Origin: Pseudomonadota bacterium
GTDB lineage: Bacteria; Cyanobacteriota; Vampirovibrionia; Obscuribacterales; Obscuribacteraceae
NCBI GenBank assembly: GCA_021325555.1
Contig: JAJPGY010000039.1
Span: 1-64,000 of the forward strand
DNA: 64,000 nucleotides
Direction of reading: 5' to 3'
Shown here: in pieces, positions 50,820-60,231 of the stretch
Layout: each line of letters begins with the position of its first letter
How positions within the stretch are numbered: position 1 is the stretch's first letter
Made by a program: the position numbers and the translations under genes
The notes under the pieces: generated by a model
What the model was told of the DNA's origin: nothing
What the model saw: the letters and a program-made list of their open reading frames with translations, nothing else
Database searches by the model: none

Positions 50820-51246
50820 GCACCACCGGGGATGATGGATGCCACATCGCGCTAGCAGCGCTACACAGACCGGTTCTCAGCCCCGCGAAAAATGGCAGAC
50901 GGGAAAACCCTGCACGCAGTTGTCAGTAAGTCCGTAAAGACGCTTCCCCGCGCCCCCAAGTAACAAGCTCAAGGCCACGCATCACATAACATGCCAGGAA
51001 ATTACAAAAACTTATATCCCTATATTCCGTCACCACAACTTCAGATCAAAGCAGCCGATTGATTAGCCTATGCGTTGTAAATAGACCCATTCGCCTTCAC
51101 TATCAGGTTTCTCCTATCCCTAAACGGCCCTCAACCTGACAGACAGCCCCGGTTTGCAAACGCCTGCGCCTCCTTCGCGCGGCCGGCGTTGTGGGTTGGC
51201 TTTGACACGGGCCTGTAACCTCAAGGCAACAAACAACAACAACACT
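50820..51246 (+). other. Spacer ahead of the PLD-type gene
   Basis: No gene is supported in this 427-base stretch. It contains AT-rich pieces around 51000-51060 that could hold a promoter, but I see no well-spaced pair. Just before the PLD gene is an unusual AACAAACAACAACAACACT leader without a Shine-Dalgarno site. Confidence 0.4.
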
Positions 51247-51864
51247 ATGAGACCTCGACTGACGTCCCTCGTCTGGCCAGTCGTCGTTATGCTGGCCTTT
51301 GCGGCCGGCACGTGGACGGGCTATCACGCAAACCGCGGCGATGTGGATCCGCAAAACTACATCACCACGGTGTTCACACCCTATGACGACGCCATAAGCC
51401 ACTACCTTTCTTTTCTCGATAAAGCCAAGAAGTCGGTCTATATTGCCGGCTACGCTTACACCGATCAGCGCATTACCGACAGGCTGATCGAGCTCAAGAT
51501 CAAGCGCCACGTCGACGTGCACCTGCTGCTGGATCTCTCCCAGACGGCGGGTCGCAGCGGCGAGCGCGAAATGGCGCAGATTGACCAGTTGCGCGCCGCG
51601 GGCATCGAGGTCGTGATCGGCACCTCCGAGAAGTCCCACCAGATCATGCACGACAAGTACACCGTCCTCGACGAGCTGTACGTCGAGTCAGGGAGCTGGA
51701 ACTACACGAAGTCGGCCAACGATCAGGCCAACACGCTCGACTTCATCGAGTCGCCCAGGCGCGCCCGGCTTTTCCTCAACAACTGGCGCCGCATGCACAA
51801 CTTCATGCAATCGCAGGAGGCTGATCGCGAAAGCGGCAGGAGCCACCGCACTCGGCGCAGGTAA
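51247..51864 (+). CDS. Exported phospholipase D-like protein, single HKD motif
   Basis: The protein has 205 residues from the ATG at 51247; a longer frame upstream (from 51154) is Arg-rich and not favoured. One N-terminal hydrophobic segment (VWPVVVMLAFAAGTWTG) suggests export or anchoring. One PLD motif is visible: HDKYTVLDELYVESGSWNYT, with His, Lys and Asp in register. A single HKD motif implies a dimer, as in Nuc-type endonucleases. It could cut nucleic acids or lipids at the surface. No ribosome site precedes it; the leader is CAA-rich. Confidence 0.82.
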   Translation: MRPRLTSLVWPVVVMLAFAAGTWTGYHANRGDVDPQNYITTVFTPYDDAISHYLSFLDKAKKSVYIAGYAYTDQRITDRLIELKIKRHVDVHLLLDLSQTAGRSGEREMAQIDQLRAAGIEVVIGTSEKSHQIMHDKYTVLDELYVESGSWNYTKSANDQANTLDFIESPRRARLFLNNWRRMHNFMQSQEADRESGRSHRTRRR

Positions 51865-51900
51865 AACCACGCGCGAAGCGGCTGCATCACGAGGTGATCC

Positions 51901-52041
51901 ATGCAACTGACGAAGATTGCGGTTGTTTTCAACCCGAGCCGGGGTCGGCCTGCGCGCTTGCCCGCAAGGCGGCGACCCCGGCGCGTCCACCAACGAGAAC
52001 ACCCTCACGGTGAGCCGGTCGCCGCTCTGATGGTGCTCTGC
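51901..52041 (+). pseudogene. Possible fragment of a lipid kinase gene
   Basis: An ATG with GAGGTGATCC before it opens a 46-codon frame starting MQLTKIAVVFNPSRG. That start resembles the N-terminal phosphate-binding strand of diacylglycerol kinase family proteins, but after 15 residues the frame turns into Arg/Pro-rich sequence and stops. The neighbourhood of phospholipid acyltransferases makes a remnant plausible. Chance resemblance is equally possible. Confidence 0.25.
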
Positions 52042-52153
52042 TAAACGGTTTTCCGCTTCTTTGGCGGCAGCCGGCGCTCAATTCGCCCGGGCTGCCGCTG
52101 GCGGCTGTTCGCACCTCAAGGCGACGGCCAAAACACTGCGAGAGGTACCAAAA

Positions 52154-52975
52154 ATGACCCTACTGATAGTCTTCTCAGCCGCGCTCGCCGCGGCAGTCCG
52201 CCTCTATATCTGGAAGAGGTTCTGGCAGGCCGAAGGGCGCAAGTTGCAGCAGAGCGGTTACCTGCCGCCCGCTCCTTCGCCGATCGCCCGCCTGGTCTTC
52301 CACCTTTCCAATCGCCTGATCGTCTTCCTGGCCGTCGGTCCCGTCAAGGTGATCGGTCGCAAGAACCTGCGCGGCTACCGGGGACGGCTCGTCGTCGTGC
52401 CCAACCACACGCAGCCGCCGGACTGGGCCCTGGTAAACCAGGGGGTCGACTACGAGAGGTACACCGCATCCACCGGCGAGCTTGCCGGGGTGCGCGGCTT
52501 CCTGAGCGCCTGGTCCGGCTGCTTCGGGGTCAACTCCAAGCAACCCGGCGGCGGGCAGGCAGTCGTCGACGCCTCGGTCAACGTTCTTGCCAGCAAGAGC
52601 AACGCCAGCCTCCTGCTCTTCCCGCAGGGGAAACTGGTGGCTGACAACGTGCTGCGCCCCGACGACTTCCACACAGGCGCCGTGCGGATCATGAAGGCTG
52701 CCGCTGAAAAGATCGGCGCCGAGCCGCTTGCCGCTCTGCCCGTGGCCATTCACTACAAGCAGGATGCCACCGGCGCCACCTGGTTCCACCGCCTCATGCG
52801 CAAGCTGGGTCTGAAGTGGTTCCGCAACCTCTTCGGCACGCGCAACTACGGCGCCGTGGTCGTGGTCGGCAAGCCGATCCCCGTCCAGCAGCTGCCCGAA
52901 GACCCCCACCAGGCCACCGAGCTTCTCCGGACGAAAATCGCCGAGCTGCTCGCGGTGGCACAGTCACAGCAGTAA
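52154..52975 (+). CDS. PlsC-like 1-acylglycerol-phosphate acyltransferase 1
   Basis: The ATG at 52154 follows AGAGGTACCAAAA. The 273-residue protein has an N-terminal membrane segment (about 2-17). The acyltransferase motif HxxxxD is in VPNHTQPPDWAL (His85, Asp90). The FPEG motif is altered to LFPQGKL, with Gln replacing the Glu that normally helps bind the glycerol phosphate, so activity or substrate may differ. It should act at the membrane on lysophospholipid or a related acceptor. A second acyltransferase starts 12 bases after its stop; the two are clearly co-transcribed. Confidence 0.82.
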   Translation: MTLLIVFSAALAAAVRLYIWKRFWQAEGRKLQQSGYLPPAPSPIARLVFHLSNRLIVFLAVGPVKVIGRKNLRGYRGRLVVVPNHTQPPDWALVNQGVDYERYTASTGELAGVRGFLSAWSGCFGVNSKQPGGGQAVVDASVNVLASKSNASLLLFPQGKLVADNVLRPDDFHTGAVRIMKAAAEKIGAEPLAALPVAIHYKQDATGATWFHRLMRKLGLKWFRNLFGTRNYGAVVVVGKPIPVQQLPEDPHQATELLRTKIAELLAVAQSQQ

Positions 52976-52987
52976 GGAGCCACTGCC

Positions 52988-53803
52988 ATGCCGCCACTTG
53001 CGCCAATGTTGTTCGAGTTGGCCGGGGCAATCGCTCTCGGCTGGCTGATTCTAAGATATCTGATCCCGCCGCTCCGCAGGGCTTTCGCCTACAGCAAGCT
53101 TGCCAGCACATGCGGCTACCTGCCTGACCCGCCGACGCCGGGCGCCGTGCGCTTCCTGCGGCGGTTCGCCCGCTTCGTGTGCTTCATCCAGGTGGGGCGG
53201 ATCGAGGTGGTCGGCAGGGAGAACCTCGACCATCAAGGCCCGGTGCTCGTGGCCCCCAACCACCCGCACTATGCCGACCCCGGCGTGATGGTGCTGGTCT
53301 TGAACTGTCCGGCGCGCTATATGGCTGCCCGCGGGGTGTTCCGCTTCGGCTTCGGAGCGGGAGCGCTGCTTGCCGGACCATGCGGAGCCTTCTGCGCGGA
53401 CCTGACGCCTGGCAAAGGCGGACCGGCCCGCGAGGCGGCCGTCAGGGTGCTTGCCAGCGGGCAGAAGCTGGTCATGTTTCCGGAAGGCTGGGCGTACCTT
53501 GACGGCCAGCTCGGCCCCTTCAAGAAGGGCGCCGTGCGCATCGCCAGGGAGGCCGCCAGCCAGCTCGGCAAGCCGGTTTCGATTGTTCCTGTGCACCTGC
53601 GCTACGGGCGCTATCCGGGCAGCTGGATAAAGAAGCTCACACCGCCGCTCGAGTACCTGTTCGTGTTCCTGAACTCCTGGTACTACCGGCGGGGTGTCAC
53701 CGTTGTCATCGGGCAGCCAATCTCGTCAAACGATCTGCCCGCCGACGACAGCGAGGCCACCGAGCTTCTGAAACAGCGCATCGTAGCGCTCGACAGGCAA
53801 TAA
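52988..53803 (+). CDS. PlsC-like acyltransferase 2
   Basis: This is a 271-residue protein with AAGGAGCCACTGCC before the ATG and one N-terminal hydrophobic segment. Motif I is APNHPHYADPG (HxxxxD) and motif III is MFPEGWAY, with the Glu that is missing in the preceding paralogue. The two proteins share order of motifs and length, so they look like an old tandem duplication. One may have kept the standard reaction while the other changed. The end of the gene lies 63 bases before the M48 protease gene. Confidence 0.85.
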   Translation: MPPLAPMLFELAGAIALGWLILRYLIPPLRRAFAYSKLASTCGYLPDPPTPGAVRFLRRFARFVCFIQVGRIEVVGRENLDHQGPVLVAPNHPHYADPGVMVLVLNCPARYMAARGVFRFGFGAGALLAGPCGAFCADLTPGKGGPAREAAVRVLASGQKLVMFPEGWAYLDGQLGPFKKGAVRIAREAASQLGKPVSIVPVHLRYGRYPGSWIKKLTPPLEYLFVFLNSWYYRRGVTVVIGQPISSNDLPADDSEATELLKQRIVALDRQ

Positions 53804-53866
53804 TAGTCAACCAGCGCTGCAGCTTGCCGCGGCAGGCCGCACCTGGACCTGAACAAGGAGACCCTC

Positions 53867-55042
53867 ATGGGCAAACGCAATTCGCTCATCTCCCGGCTTT
53901 CGCTCGGGCTCTCCGTCAGCGAGAGCGCGGAGGCGGCGGCGTATCAGAAGGAGAAGCTGCGCCTGACGATCGCCTCTATCGCGGTCGGCTTCGCCTACAT
54001 GACCGTCATGGCGTTCGCCGGCGGCTGGTGGCTCGACCGGCTCGTGCAGCCGCTTTCGGCCGGCAACCGCTGGCTCGAGCTTCTCGGCGTGGCGGGGCTC
54101 TTTGCCGCCGGCGCCGAGCTGGTCGGCCTGCCGCTTAGCTTCTACTCCGGCTTCGTCGTCGAGCACCGCTACCAGCTCAGCACCCAGACTCCGGGCGGCT
54201 GGATCGTCAAGCAGCTGAAGATGTACGCCCTCGCCCTCGCCATGGGCGCCCCGCTTATCGCCGGGCTCTACGCCATCCTCTGGACCACCCCCGCCTACTG
54301 GTGGCTCGTGGCCGCCGCGGGCTGGCTCGCGGTCACGGTGGTGCTCGGGCAGATCTTCCCCGTGTTCGTCGTGCCGCTGTTCTACAAGGTCACCCCGCTT
54401 GCCGACGAGGCGCTCATCGCCAGGCTCAAGGCCATCGCCGCCGGCACCGGGCTCAGGGTGACCGAAGTCGCCCGCCTGGGACTGAGCAAGGAGACGCGAA
54501 AGGCCAACGCCATGCTATCCGGCATGGGCGCCACCAAGCGCGTCATGCTCGGCGACACGCTGGTGGACAACTTCCAGCCGGAGGAGATCGAGGTCGTCTT
54601 CGCGCACGAGGTCGGGCACTACGTGCACCACCACGTGGTGAAGGGCATCATCGGCAGCTCCGTCGTCACCCTGGCCGGCTTCCTGGTCTGCGATCTCGTG
54701 CTCAAGTCGGCGGCTCCCGCCCTCGGGCACACGAGCTTCGCCGCGCCCAGCGCCCTGCCGCTGCTCATGCTCGTGCTGAGCGTATTCTCGTTGGCCATGG
54801 GGCCAATCCAGAACGGGGTCAGCCGCCACTTCGAGCGGCAGTCCGACTGGTACGCGCTCGAGCGCACGCGCAACCCCGAAGCCTACAAGGCCGCCTTCTC
54901 CCGGCTGGCGACGCTCAACAAGGCCGAACTCGACCCGGCGCGGCTCACGGTGATCATGTTCTACACGCACCCGCCGATCGCCGAGCGTCTGGCGATGGCG
55001 GACACGTGGGGCCGCACCCGGAGCCGCTCGCCGAAAGCCTGA
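53867..55042 (+). CDS. M48 (Ste24/HtpX-type) membrane metalloprotease
   Basis: This is a 391-residue protein with CAAGGAGACCCTC before the ATG. About seven hydrophobic helices are visible. The zinc motif HEVGHYVHHHV (HExxH) lies near residue 246 and the third ligand Glu is expected in the later ERQSDWYALER segment. The N-terminal part with VLGQIFPVFVVPLFYKVTPL matches CAAX prenyl protease 1 (Ste24) relatives, longer than HtpX. It degrades or processes membrane proteins. It shares direction with the acyltransferases but the operon link is not certain. Confidence 0.9.
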   Translation: MGKRNSLISRLSLGLSVSESAEAAAYQKEKLRLTIASIAVGFAYMTVMAFAGGWWLDRLVQPLSAGNRWLELLGVAGLFAAGAELVGLPLSFYSGFVVEHRYQLSTQTPGGWIVKQLKMYALALAMGAPLIAGLYAILWTTPAYWWLVAAAGWLAVTVVLGQIFPVFVVPLFYKVTPLADEALIARLKAIAAGTGLRVTEVARLGLSKETRKANAMLSGMGATKRVMLGDTLVDNFQPEEIEVVFAHEVGHYVHHHVVKGIIGSSVVTLAGFLVCDLVLKSAAPALGHTSFAAPSALPLLMLVLSVFSLAMGPIQNGVSRHFERQSDWYALERTRNPEAYKAAFSRLATLNKAELDPARLTVIMFYTHPPIAERLAMADTWGRTRSRSPKA

Positions 55043-55065
55043 CCCTTGCCTCCACAAGGCGGTGC

Positions 55066-55106
55066 CAGCCGGCGCCACATTCACCAGGGTGAATGGGCGC
55101 CGGCTG
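55066..55106 (+). terminator. Intrinsic terminator after the M48 gene
   Basis: CAGCCGGCGCC (55066-55076) pairs with GGCGCCGGCTG (55096-55106); the inner ATTCACC/GGTGAAT extends the stem. A TTATTTTTAC run follows. Confidence 0.85.
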
Positions 55107-55261
55107 CCTGCCCTTATTTTTACGCCTTCTCGATATTATCCTCTGTAGTATTAAATTGGAGACGGTTCGGCGCCGCCAGCAGATCTCGCCGCGGCGCATT
55201 GCCTGTGCCGGGCCCGTGAGGGCACTGGCAACAAGAGCCCCGGGGGTTTCGCGTCCCGCGC

Positions 55262-56449
55262 TTATGTCCGCAGATATCGTAACGCGCAGTCGGCGAGCAT
55301 CGCCGCGCCGATCGGCAGGGCGTCCTCGTTTATGTCGAAGGTCGGGCTGTGCAGCGTCCGCTGGCTGCCGGGAATACCCGTTCCCAGCAAGAAAAACGTG
55401 CCCGGCAGCTTGTTGGCCATGAAGGCGAAATCCTCGGCACCCATGGCCTGGGGAACATCAATCACCGCCGCCGCGCCCAGCAGCTCCGCACAGCTTTCCC
55501 GCACCAGCCCGGTCAACCGCGGATCATTGACCAGGGCAGGCGCGTCGCAGGTAAAGTCCAGCGAGTAAGAGCCCCCGAAGGTCTCGGCGATGCGGCAGGC
55601 GTTTTCGATCTCACGGTGCAGCAGGTCCTGGGTCGACTTGCTGAGGTATCGTATCGTGCCGACCAGCACGACCTCTCCCGGAATGACATTGGGAGCGAAG
55701 CTCGATGATTTTACCCCTCCCACCGTGAGAATGGCCGGCTCAAGGGCCGACTTCCGCCGCGAGATAACCTGCTGCAGAGCCATGATCACCTGGGCGGCCA
55801 GCACGACCGTGTCTATGCCGGTTTCCGGAAAGGCGCCATGAGCACCCAGTCCCCGCAATGTTATCGTGAACGAGTCGCAGCCGGCCAGCAGCGAACCCTC
55901 CCTGACGCCGATTGTGCCGACGGGAAGCTCGGGCCAGACATGGAGAGCGAAAGCAGCTTCCGCCCCGTCGATGGCGCCGTGCTCCATCATCAAAGTCGCC
56001 CCGCCCTTGCCCTCATCGTTCACCGCCTCCTCCGCCGGCTGGAAGAGAACGCGCACGCAACCCTTCTCGGGAGGATTCTCGGAAAGCAGCATCGCCGCCC
56101 CCAGAGCGCAGGTCATGTGCGCATCGTGCCCGCAGGCATGCATGACGCCTTCGTTTAGCGACGCATACTCCACTTTGTTTTGCTCGCAAATGGGCAACGC
56201 ATCCATATCGGCTCTCACAACCACGGTGCGCCCTTCGCCGAATTCAGCAGTTATGCCGTTTTCGGCAACACCGGAGCGCAGGCGGCAATTCAAACCGGAA
56301 AGGATCGAGATGAGAAACTTCGAGGTCTCGCGCTCCCGAAAGCTAAGCTCCGGATGCGAATGAAGGTGCCGTCGAAATTCGATTAGCTTCGACTTAAGTG
56401 CCTGAGCACGCTGCAACATTTTGCTGGTCTCATGTGTTCCGGTAAGCAT
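55262..56449 (-). CDS. M20-family amidohydrolase (amino-acid amidase type)
   Basis: This is a 395-residue protein. Metal ligands of the M20D family are visible: HACGHDAHM, PAEEAVNDEG, HVWPEL and a late His in LHSPTFDINED. The lid domain is at about 190-300. It is of the hippurate/N-acyl-amino acid or N-acetyl-diaminopimelate amidohydrolase type and removes acyl groups from N-acylated amino acids or peptides in the cytoplasm. The first Met has a weak AGGA ahead; a Met at residue 11 is an alternative start. It converges with the M48 protease gene. Confidence 0.9.
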   Translation of the reverse strand: MLTGTHETSKMLQRAQALKSKLIEFRRHLHSHPELSFRERETSKFLISILSGLNCRLRSGVAENGITAEFGEGRTVVVRADMDALPICEQNKVEYASLNEGVMHACGHDAHMTCALGAAMLLSENPPEKGCVRVLFQPAEEAVNDEGKGGATLMMEHGAIDGAEAAFALHVWPELPVGTIGVREGSLLAGCDSFTITLRGLGAHGAFPETGIDTVVLAAQVIMALQQVISRRKSALEPAILTVGGVKSSSFAPNVIPGEVVLVGTIRYLSKSTQDLLHREIENACRIAETFGGSYSLDFTCDAPALVNDPRLTGLVRESCAELLGAAAVIDVPQAMGAEDFAFMANKLPGTFFLLGTGIPGSQRTLHSPTFDINEDALPIGAAMLADCALRYLRT

Positions 56450-57165
56450 AAGGCTGATCCTGAAAAACCGACCGAACTAAGATAGCACGCCGGCTTAAAG
56501 CATCCAGCGCTGCACTCGTGCCGACCCCGGTCCCCCGCTTTTCTTGCTTTCTTGCCCGATCCCACATGTGATAGGACTTTGGTTGCTCTTGCGGCGCACC
56601 TGAAATCGACAACCGCAGTCCTTCCCCGAAAAGCTGGCAGCAACGAACCCTAGCGCCCGCTACGTGAACAGTTGAGGCTGGAACGCAGGGGGGAAAATCC
56701 CCACCTTACAGGTAAGACTCTTTGAGCTTTTCCTTGGCCTTACAGCCCGATCTTCGGCAAGGTCGAGATACTCAATCACAGTTCCGTTTTTTCTTCGGAT
56801 GTAACAGCCCCACAGCTATCTGAGTCCCTTCACCCGGCCACACTCTGCGCGCGCTGGCGTCCGGGGGAGGTCGTGCCTGGTGAGGAGGGTTCGGCCGCGC
56901 AAACCGATGGTTGCTTGGGCCGTTGTGACGGCACCGGACAGGAGATCTGTTTGACACAGCTCGTTATCGATGAGCTCGCCACCGCATGCGGTCGAGCCCG
57001 CTTTTCTGGTCGCGCCCGGAGACGATCGCCAGCGGACCTCATAGCCGGGCATTAGCGCCTGGCCGTGACGTCCTGGTTTTCGGTTCTGCAAGCGCGGCCC
57101 TCACTTCTCTATTAAAACTGGCTGCCCAAGCCTGGCTTGGGTGGTCGTCATCTTGGAGGATGACT
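56450..57165 (+). other. 716-bp spacer upstream of the EF-G gene
   Basis: No gene is supported. A good -35-like TTGACA lies at 56951-56956 but without a matching -10. A hairpin CTTAC/GTAAG and a GGGG/CCCC stem occur around 56688-56716. The EF-G gene has an excellent ribosome site (TTGGAGGATGACT) right before its ATG. The long leader may hold regulation. Confidence 0.4.
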
Positions 57166-59259
57166 ATGTCACGCTTCACAGAACAACTGGCAAAGACCAG
57201 AAACATGGGCATCTGCGCCCATGTCGATGCTGGCAAGACCACCACGACGGAGCGGTTCCTGTATCACACGCGCTCGCACGGCAAGCACAAGATCGGCGAC
57301 GTGGACGAAGGCAACACCACCACCGACTTCATGGTGCAGGAGAAGGAGCGCGGGATCACGATCCAGTCGGCGTGCGTGGATCTCACCTACCGGGACCACC
57401 GGATCAACCTGATCGACACGCCCGGGCACATCGACTTCGGCATCGAGGTCGAGCGCTCCATGCGCGTGCTGGACGGGATCGTCCTGGTCCTCTGCGCCAA
57501 GGGCGGCGTGCAGCCTCAGACCCGCACGGTCTGGCGTCAGGCCAACCGCTACCGCGTTCCCCGCATCATCTTCGTCAACAAGATGGACGCTACGGGCGCG
57601 GACTTCTACCGGGTGGTCGGGCAGATCGAAGGCGAGCTGAAGGCCAAGCCGGCCGTCATCGAGCTGCCGATCGGCAACGAGCGCGAGTTTCGCGGGGTGA
57701 TCGATCTCCTCGCCAACAAGGCGCTCATCTGGGACGCTTCCGACGAGACGGGGGAAACCTTCGAGGTCGAGGAGATTCCCGCCGAGCTGGCCGAGAAGGC
57801 GGCTGCCTATCGCAAGACGCTGGTCGAGCTCGTCGCCGAAGGAGACGACGCCCTGCTCGAGCGCTATCTCAACGACGAGGAGATCACGGCCGCCGAGCTC
57901 AAGGCCGCCCTGCGCCAGGCAACGGTTCAGATGCGCCTTGTCCCGGTTCTCTGCGGGTCGGCCTTCAAGAACAAGGCCGTCCAGCCGCTGCTCGACGCGG
58001 TGGTCGACTACCTGCCGTCGCCACTCGATGTGGATGCCGTCAGAGGCACCACGCCCGACGGAACGGCGACCGAGCGCCGGACAAGCGACGAAGAGCCGCT
58101 GTGCGCGCTGGCGTTCAAGGTGGCGAACGACCCCGACCACGGCAACACCGTGCTGACGTTCGTCCGGGTCTACTCGGGCGTGCTCAAGGCGGGAAGCCAT
58201 GTCTACAACTCGTCCAAGGACGGCAAGGAGCGGGTAAGCAGGCTGCTCAAGCTGCAGGGCGCCAGCCGCGAGGAAGTGGATGAGCTGCGCGCGGGCGACA
58301 TCGGCGCCTGCGTGGGACTCAAGAACACGACCACCGGCGACACGCTCGCGGACGAGGAGAAGCCGATCCTGCTCGAGGGCATCACGACCACCGAACCGGT
58401 CATCTCGCAGGCCGTCGAGCCGAAAAAGCGGGACGACGCCGACAAGCTGGCCAATGCTCTTGCCAAGCTGTCCCTGGAGGACCCGAGCTTCCGCTTCGGC
58501 ACCGACGCCGAAAGCGGTCAGCTCATCATCTCCGGCCAGGGCGAGCTGCACCTGGAGATCAAGGTGGACATCCTCAAGCGCACGTACGGCGTTGAGGTTT
58601 CCACCGGCATGCCTCAGGTGTCCTACCGGGAGACCGTGCGCGGCAAAGCCCCGGGTGTCGGCAAGTTCGTCCGGCAGACCGGCGGTCACGGCATGTACGG
58701 TCACGCGGAGATCGAGCTGGAGCCACTGCCCAAGGGCACGGGCTTCGAGTTCGTCGATGCTATCACCGGTGGTGTCATCCCCCGCGAGTTCATACCCAGC
58801 GTCGAGAAGGGCATCCGCGAGGCGCTCCAGCAAGGCGTCCTCGCCGGCTTCCCGGTAGTCGACGTCAGGGCGACGCTCGTGTTCGGCAGCTACCACGACG
58901 TGGACTCCTCCGATCAGGCCTTCAAGGTGGCCGGGTCGATGGCATTCAAGGACGCGTTCCTGAAGGCCCAGCCCGTGCTCCTCGAGCCGGTGATGGAGGT
59001 TGTCGTCGAAGTGCCCGAGAAGTTCATGGGCGAGGTGATCGGCGACATCTCATCCCGCCGGGGCAAGGTGGTCTCCACCGACATCGAGAACGGGACGGCA
59101 ACGGTAACGGCCCACGTGCCGCTGTCGGCGCTGTTCGGCTACGCCACTGTCCTGCGTGGAAAGACACAGGGGCAGGGCGTTCCCAACATCCAGTTCTCGC
59201 ATTACGAGCCGGTGCCGCGCGAGCTGTCCGAGGAGATCATCTCCAAGGCCCGCCGTTAG
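57166..59259 (+). CDS. Translation elongation factor G family GTPase
   Basis: This is a 697-residue protein with TTGGAGGA before the ATG; the frame is open upstream into the leader. The P-loop AHVDAGKTTTTE, switch regions IGDVDEGNTTTDFMVQEKER and ITIQSACVDL, and G3 DTPGHIDF are intact. Later domains with GQGELHLEIKVDILKRTYGV and FVDAITGGVIPREF match EF-G. The switch sequences differ from the canonical IGEVHEGAATMDW, and the gene is not next to str operon genes, so this looks like a second EF-G or a divergent one. It translocates ribosomes or acts in recycling. Two small unknown genes follow. Confidence 0.9.
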   Translation: MSRFTEQLAKTRNMGICAHVDAGKTTTTERFLYHTRSHGKHKIGDVDEGNTTTDFMVQEKERGITIQSACVDLTYRDHRINLIDTPGHIDFGIEVERSMRVLDGIVLVLCAKGGVQPQTRTVWRQANRYRVPRIIFVNKMDATGADFYRVVGQIEGELKAKPAVIELPIGNEREFRGVIDLLANKALIWDASDETGETFEVEEIPAELAEKAAAYRKTLVELVAEGDDALLERYLNDEEITAAELKAALRQATVQMRLVPVLCGSAFKNKAVQPLLDAVVDYLPSPLDVDAVRGTTPDGTATERRTSDEEPLCALAFKVANDPDHGNTVLTFVRVYSGVLKAGSHVYNSSKDGKERVSRLLKLQGASREEVDELRAGDIGACVGLKNTTTGDTLADEEKPILLEGITTTEPVISQAVEPKKRDDADKLANALAKLSLEDPSFRFGTDAESGQLIISGQGELHLEIKVDILKRTYGVEVSTGMPQVSYRETVRGKAPGVGKFVRQTGGHGMYGHAEIELEPLPKGTGFEFVDAITGGVIPREFIPSVEKGIREALQQGVLAGFPVVDVRATLVFGSYHDVDSSDQAFKVAGSMAFKDAFLKAQPVLLEPVMEVVVEVPEKFMGEVIGDISSRRGKVVSTDIENGTATVTAHVPLSALFGYATVLRGKTQGQGVPNIQFSHYEPVPRELSEEIISKARR

Positions 59260-59393
59260 GCCCGGCTTACCGAGCAGACGATCCGAGCGCCGGCGGTGCA
59301 GCCACCGCCGGCCCGGATCCCTGCCCGCTTCCTGCCTCCGGAGTCAAGACCGGCGGCCGGCGATCCCCGGCGGGGTCGCAGAAAGGACAACTC

Positions 59394-59771
59394 ATGGTCA
59401 AGAAGACTGGTGATTTGCAGGTGGGGGACGTCGTCGAGTCCCCCGAGTTTTCGTTGGGCGCGCAACATTCCCGCTTCGACAGGGATCTGCCGATCGAGGT
59501 CGGGCTTCCGGGAAGACCGCGCGACTTCACCGACGCCACGGATCACACCCGCGCCGGCGCCAGGTTCATGGTCATCCACACCATGGTGGAGGGCCACGTC
59601 GTCATCCAACAGAGCCCGAACGACTACTGGACCCGCGTCTACGCCAAGCGCCTGTGTCCCGACGGCAGCTTCGACCCCAACGGCGAGGTGATCACCTTCA
59701 CCGACGCAGCGGGCATCGACACGGTTGCCTGCGTCGGCCGCATTTCCATGACCTTCCAGCCTCTCGCATAA
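59394..59771 (+). CDS. Unknown 125-residue protein downstream of EF-G
   Basis: AGAAAGGACAACTC precedes the ATG. The protein is beta-rich (FMVIHTMVEGHVVIQQ, ITFTDAAGIDTVACVGRISM) and reads like a single domain with alternating strands; it begins with a KKTGDLQVGDVVESPE segment. No signal peptide, membrane helix or known motif. It lies 135 bases after EF-G, in the same direction, with a GC-rich gap between, and shares the GAAAGGA style of ribosome site. The function is unknown. Confidence 0.65.
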   Translation: MVKKTGDLQVGDVVESPEFSLGAQHSRFDRDLPIEVGLPGRPRDFTDATDHTRAGARFMVIHTMVEGHVVIQQSPNDYWTRVYAKRLCPDGSFDPNGEVITFTDAAGIDTVACVGRISMTFQPLA

Positions 59772-59859
59772 CGCTGCTGCGCCGGTTCTGGCAGCGGCAC
59801 CACATAAACCTCAAGCCGGGGCGAGCCCCCGGCGACTCTTCGATGAGGAAAGGAGACCT

Positions 59860-60231
59860 ATGACCAACGATGCACTGGAAACAATCGTAACCGCCCTCTG
59901 TCGCGTCAGCCGCTTGCGGTCGACCTTCGAGCATTACGCCGGACTTGTCGACCTCGACACCGTCGGGCAGAGCAACGAGCGTCTCACCCAACTGGTGCAC
60001 GGTGAAACGGAGCTGTCCGAGGCCGGCATTCAGTCCGCGCTCGATCGCGTGGACGGCGAGGCTCTCACCGCCCTGGATACGGCGCTGGACGAGGTCCGCA
60101 AAACTCGCCGCGAGTACGACAGGGCCGCCGCAGGCGCCGCTGCCCGAGCTTCCCGCCACGCCTGCCGCGCCAGAGATCTAGTCCTCCTGGCGCTGCGCGT
60201 CGTGCACGCGGAAGACCAAGCCACCCGTTGA
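59860..60231 (+). CDS. Unknown helical 123-residue protein
   Basis: GAGGAAAGGAGACCT precedes the ATG, an excellent start. The protein is helical with acidic and Arg-rich stretches and is probably soluble (RVDGEALTALDTALDEVRKT). A Cys is near the N-terminus (TALCRVSRL) and another near the end. No family is recognised. It lies 89 bases after the preceding small gene and is the last plus-strand gene before the converging ClpP-like gene. Confidence 0.6.
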   Translation: MTNDALETIVTALCRVSRLRSTFEHYAGLVDLDTVGQSNERLTQLVHGETELSEAGIQSALDRVDGEALTALDTALDEVRKTRREYDRAAAGAAARASRHACRARDLVLLALRVVHAEDQATR

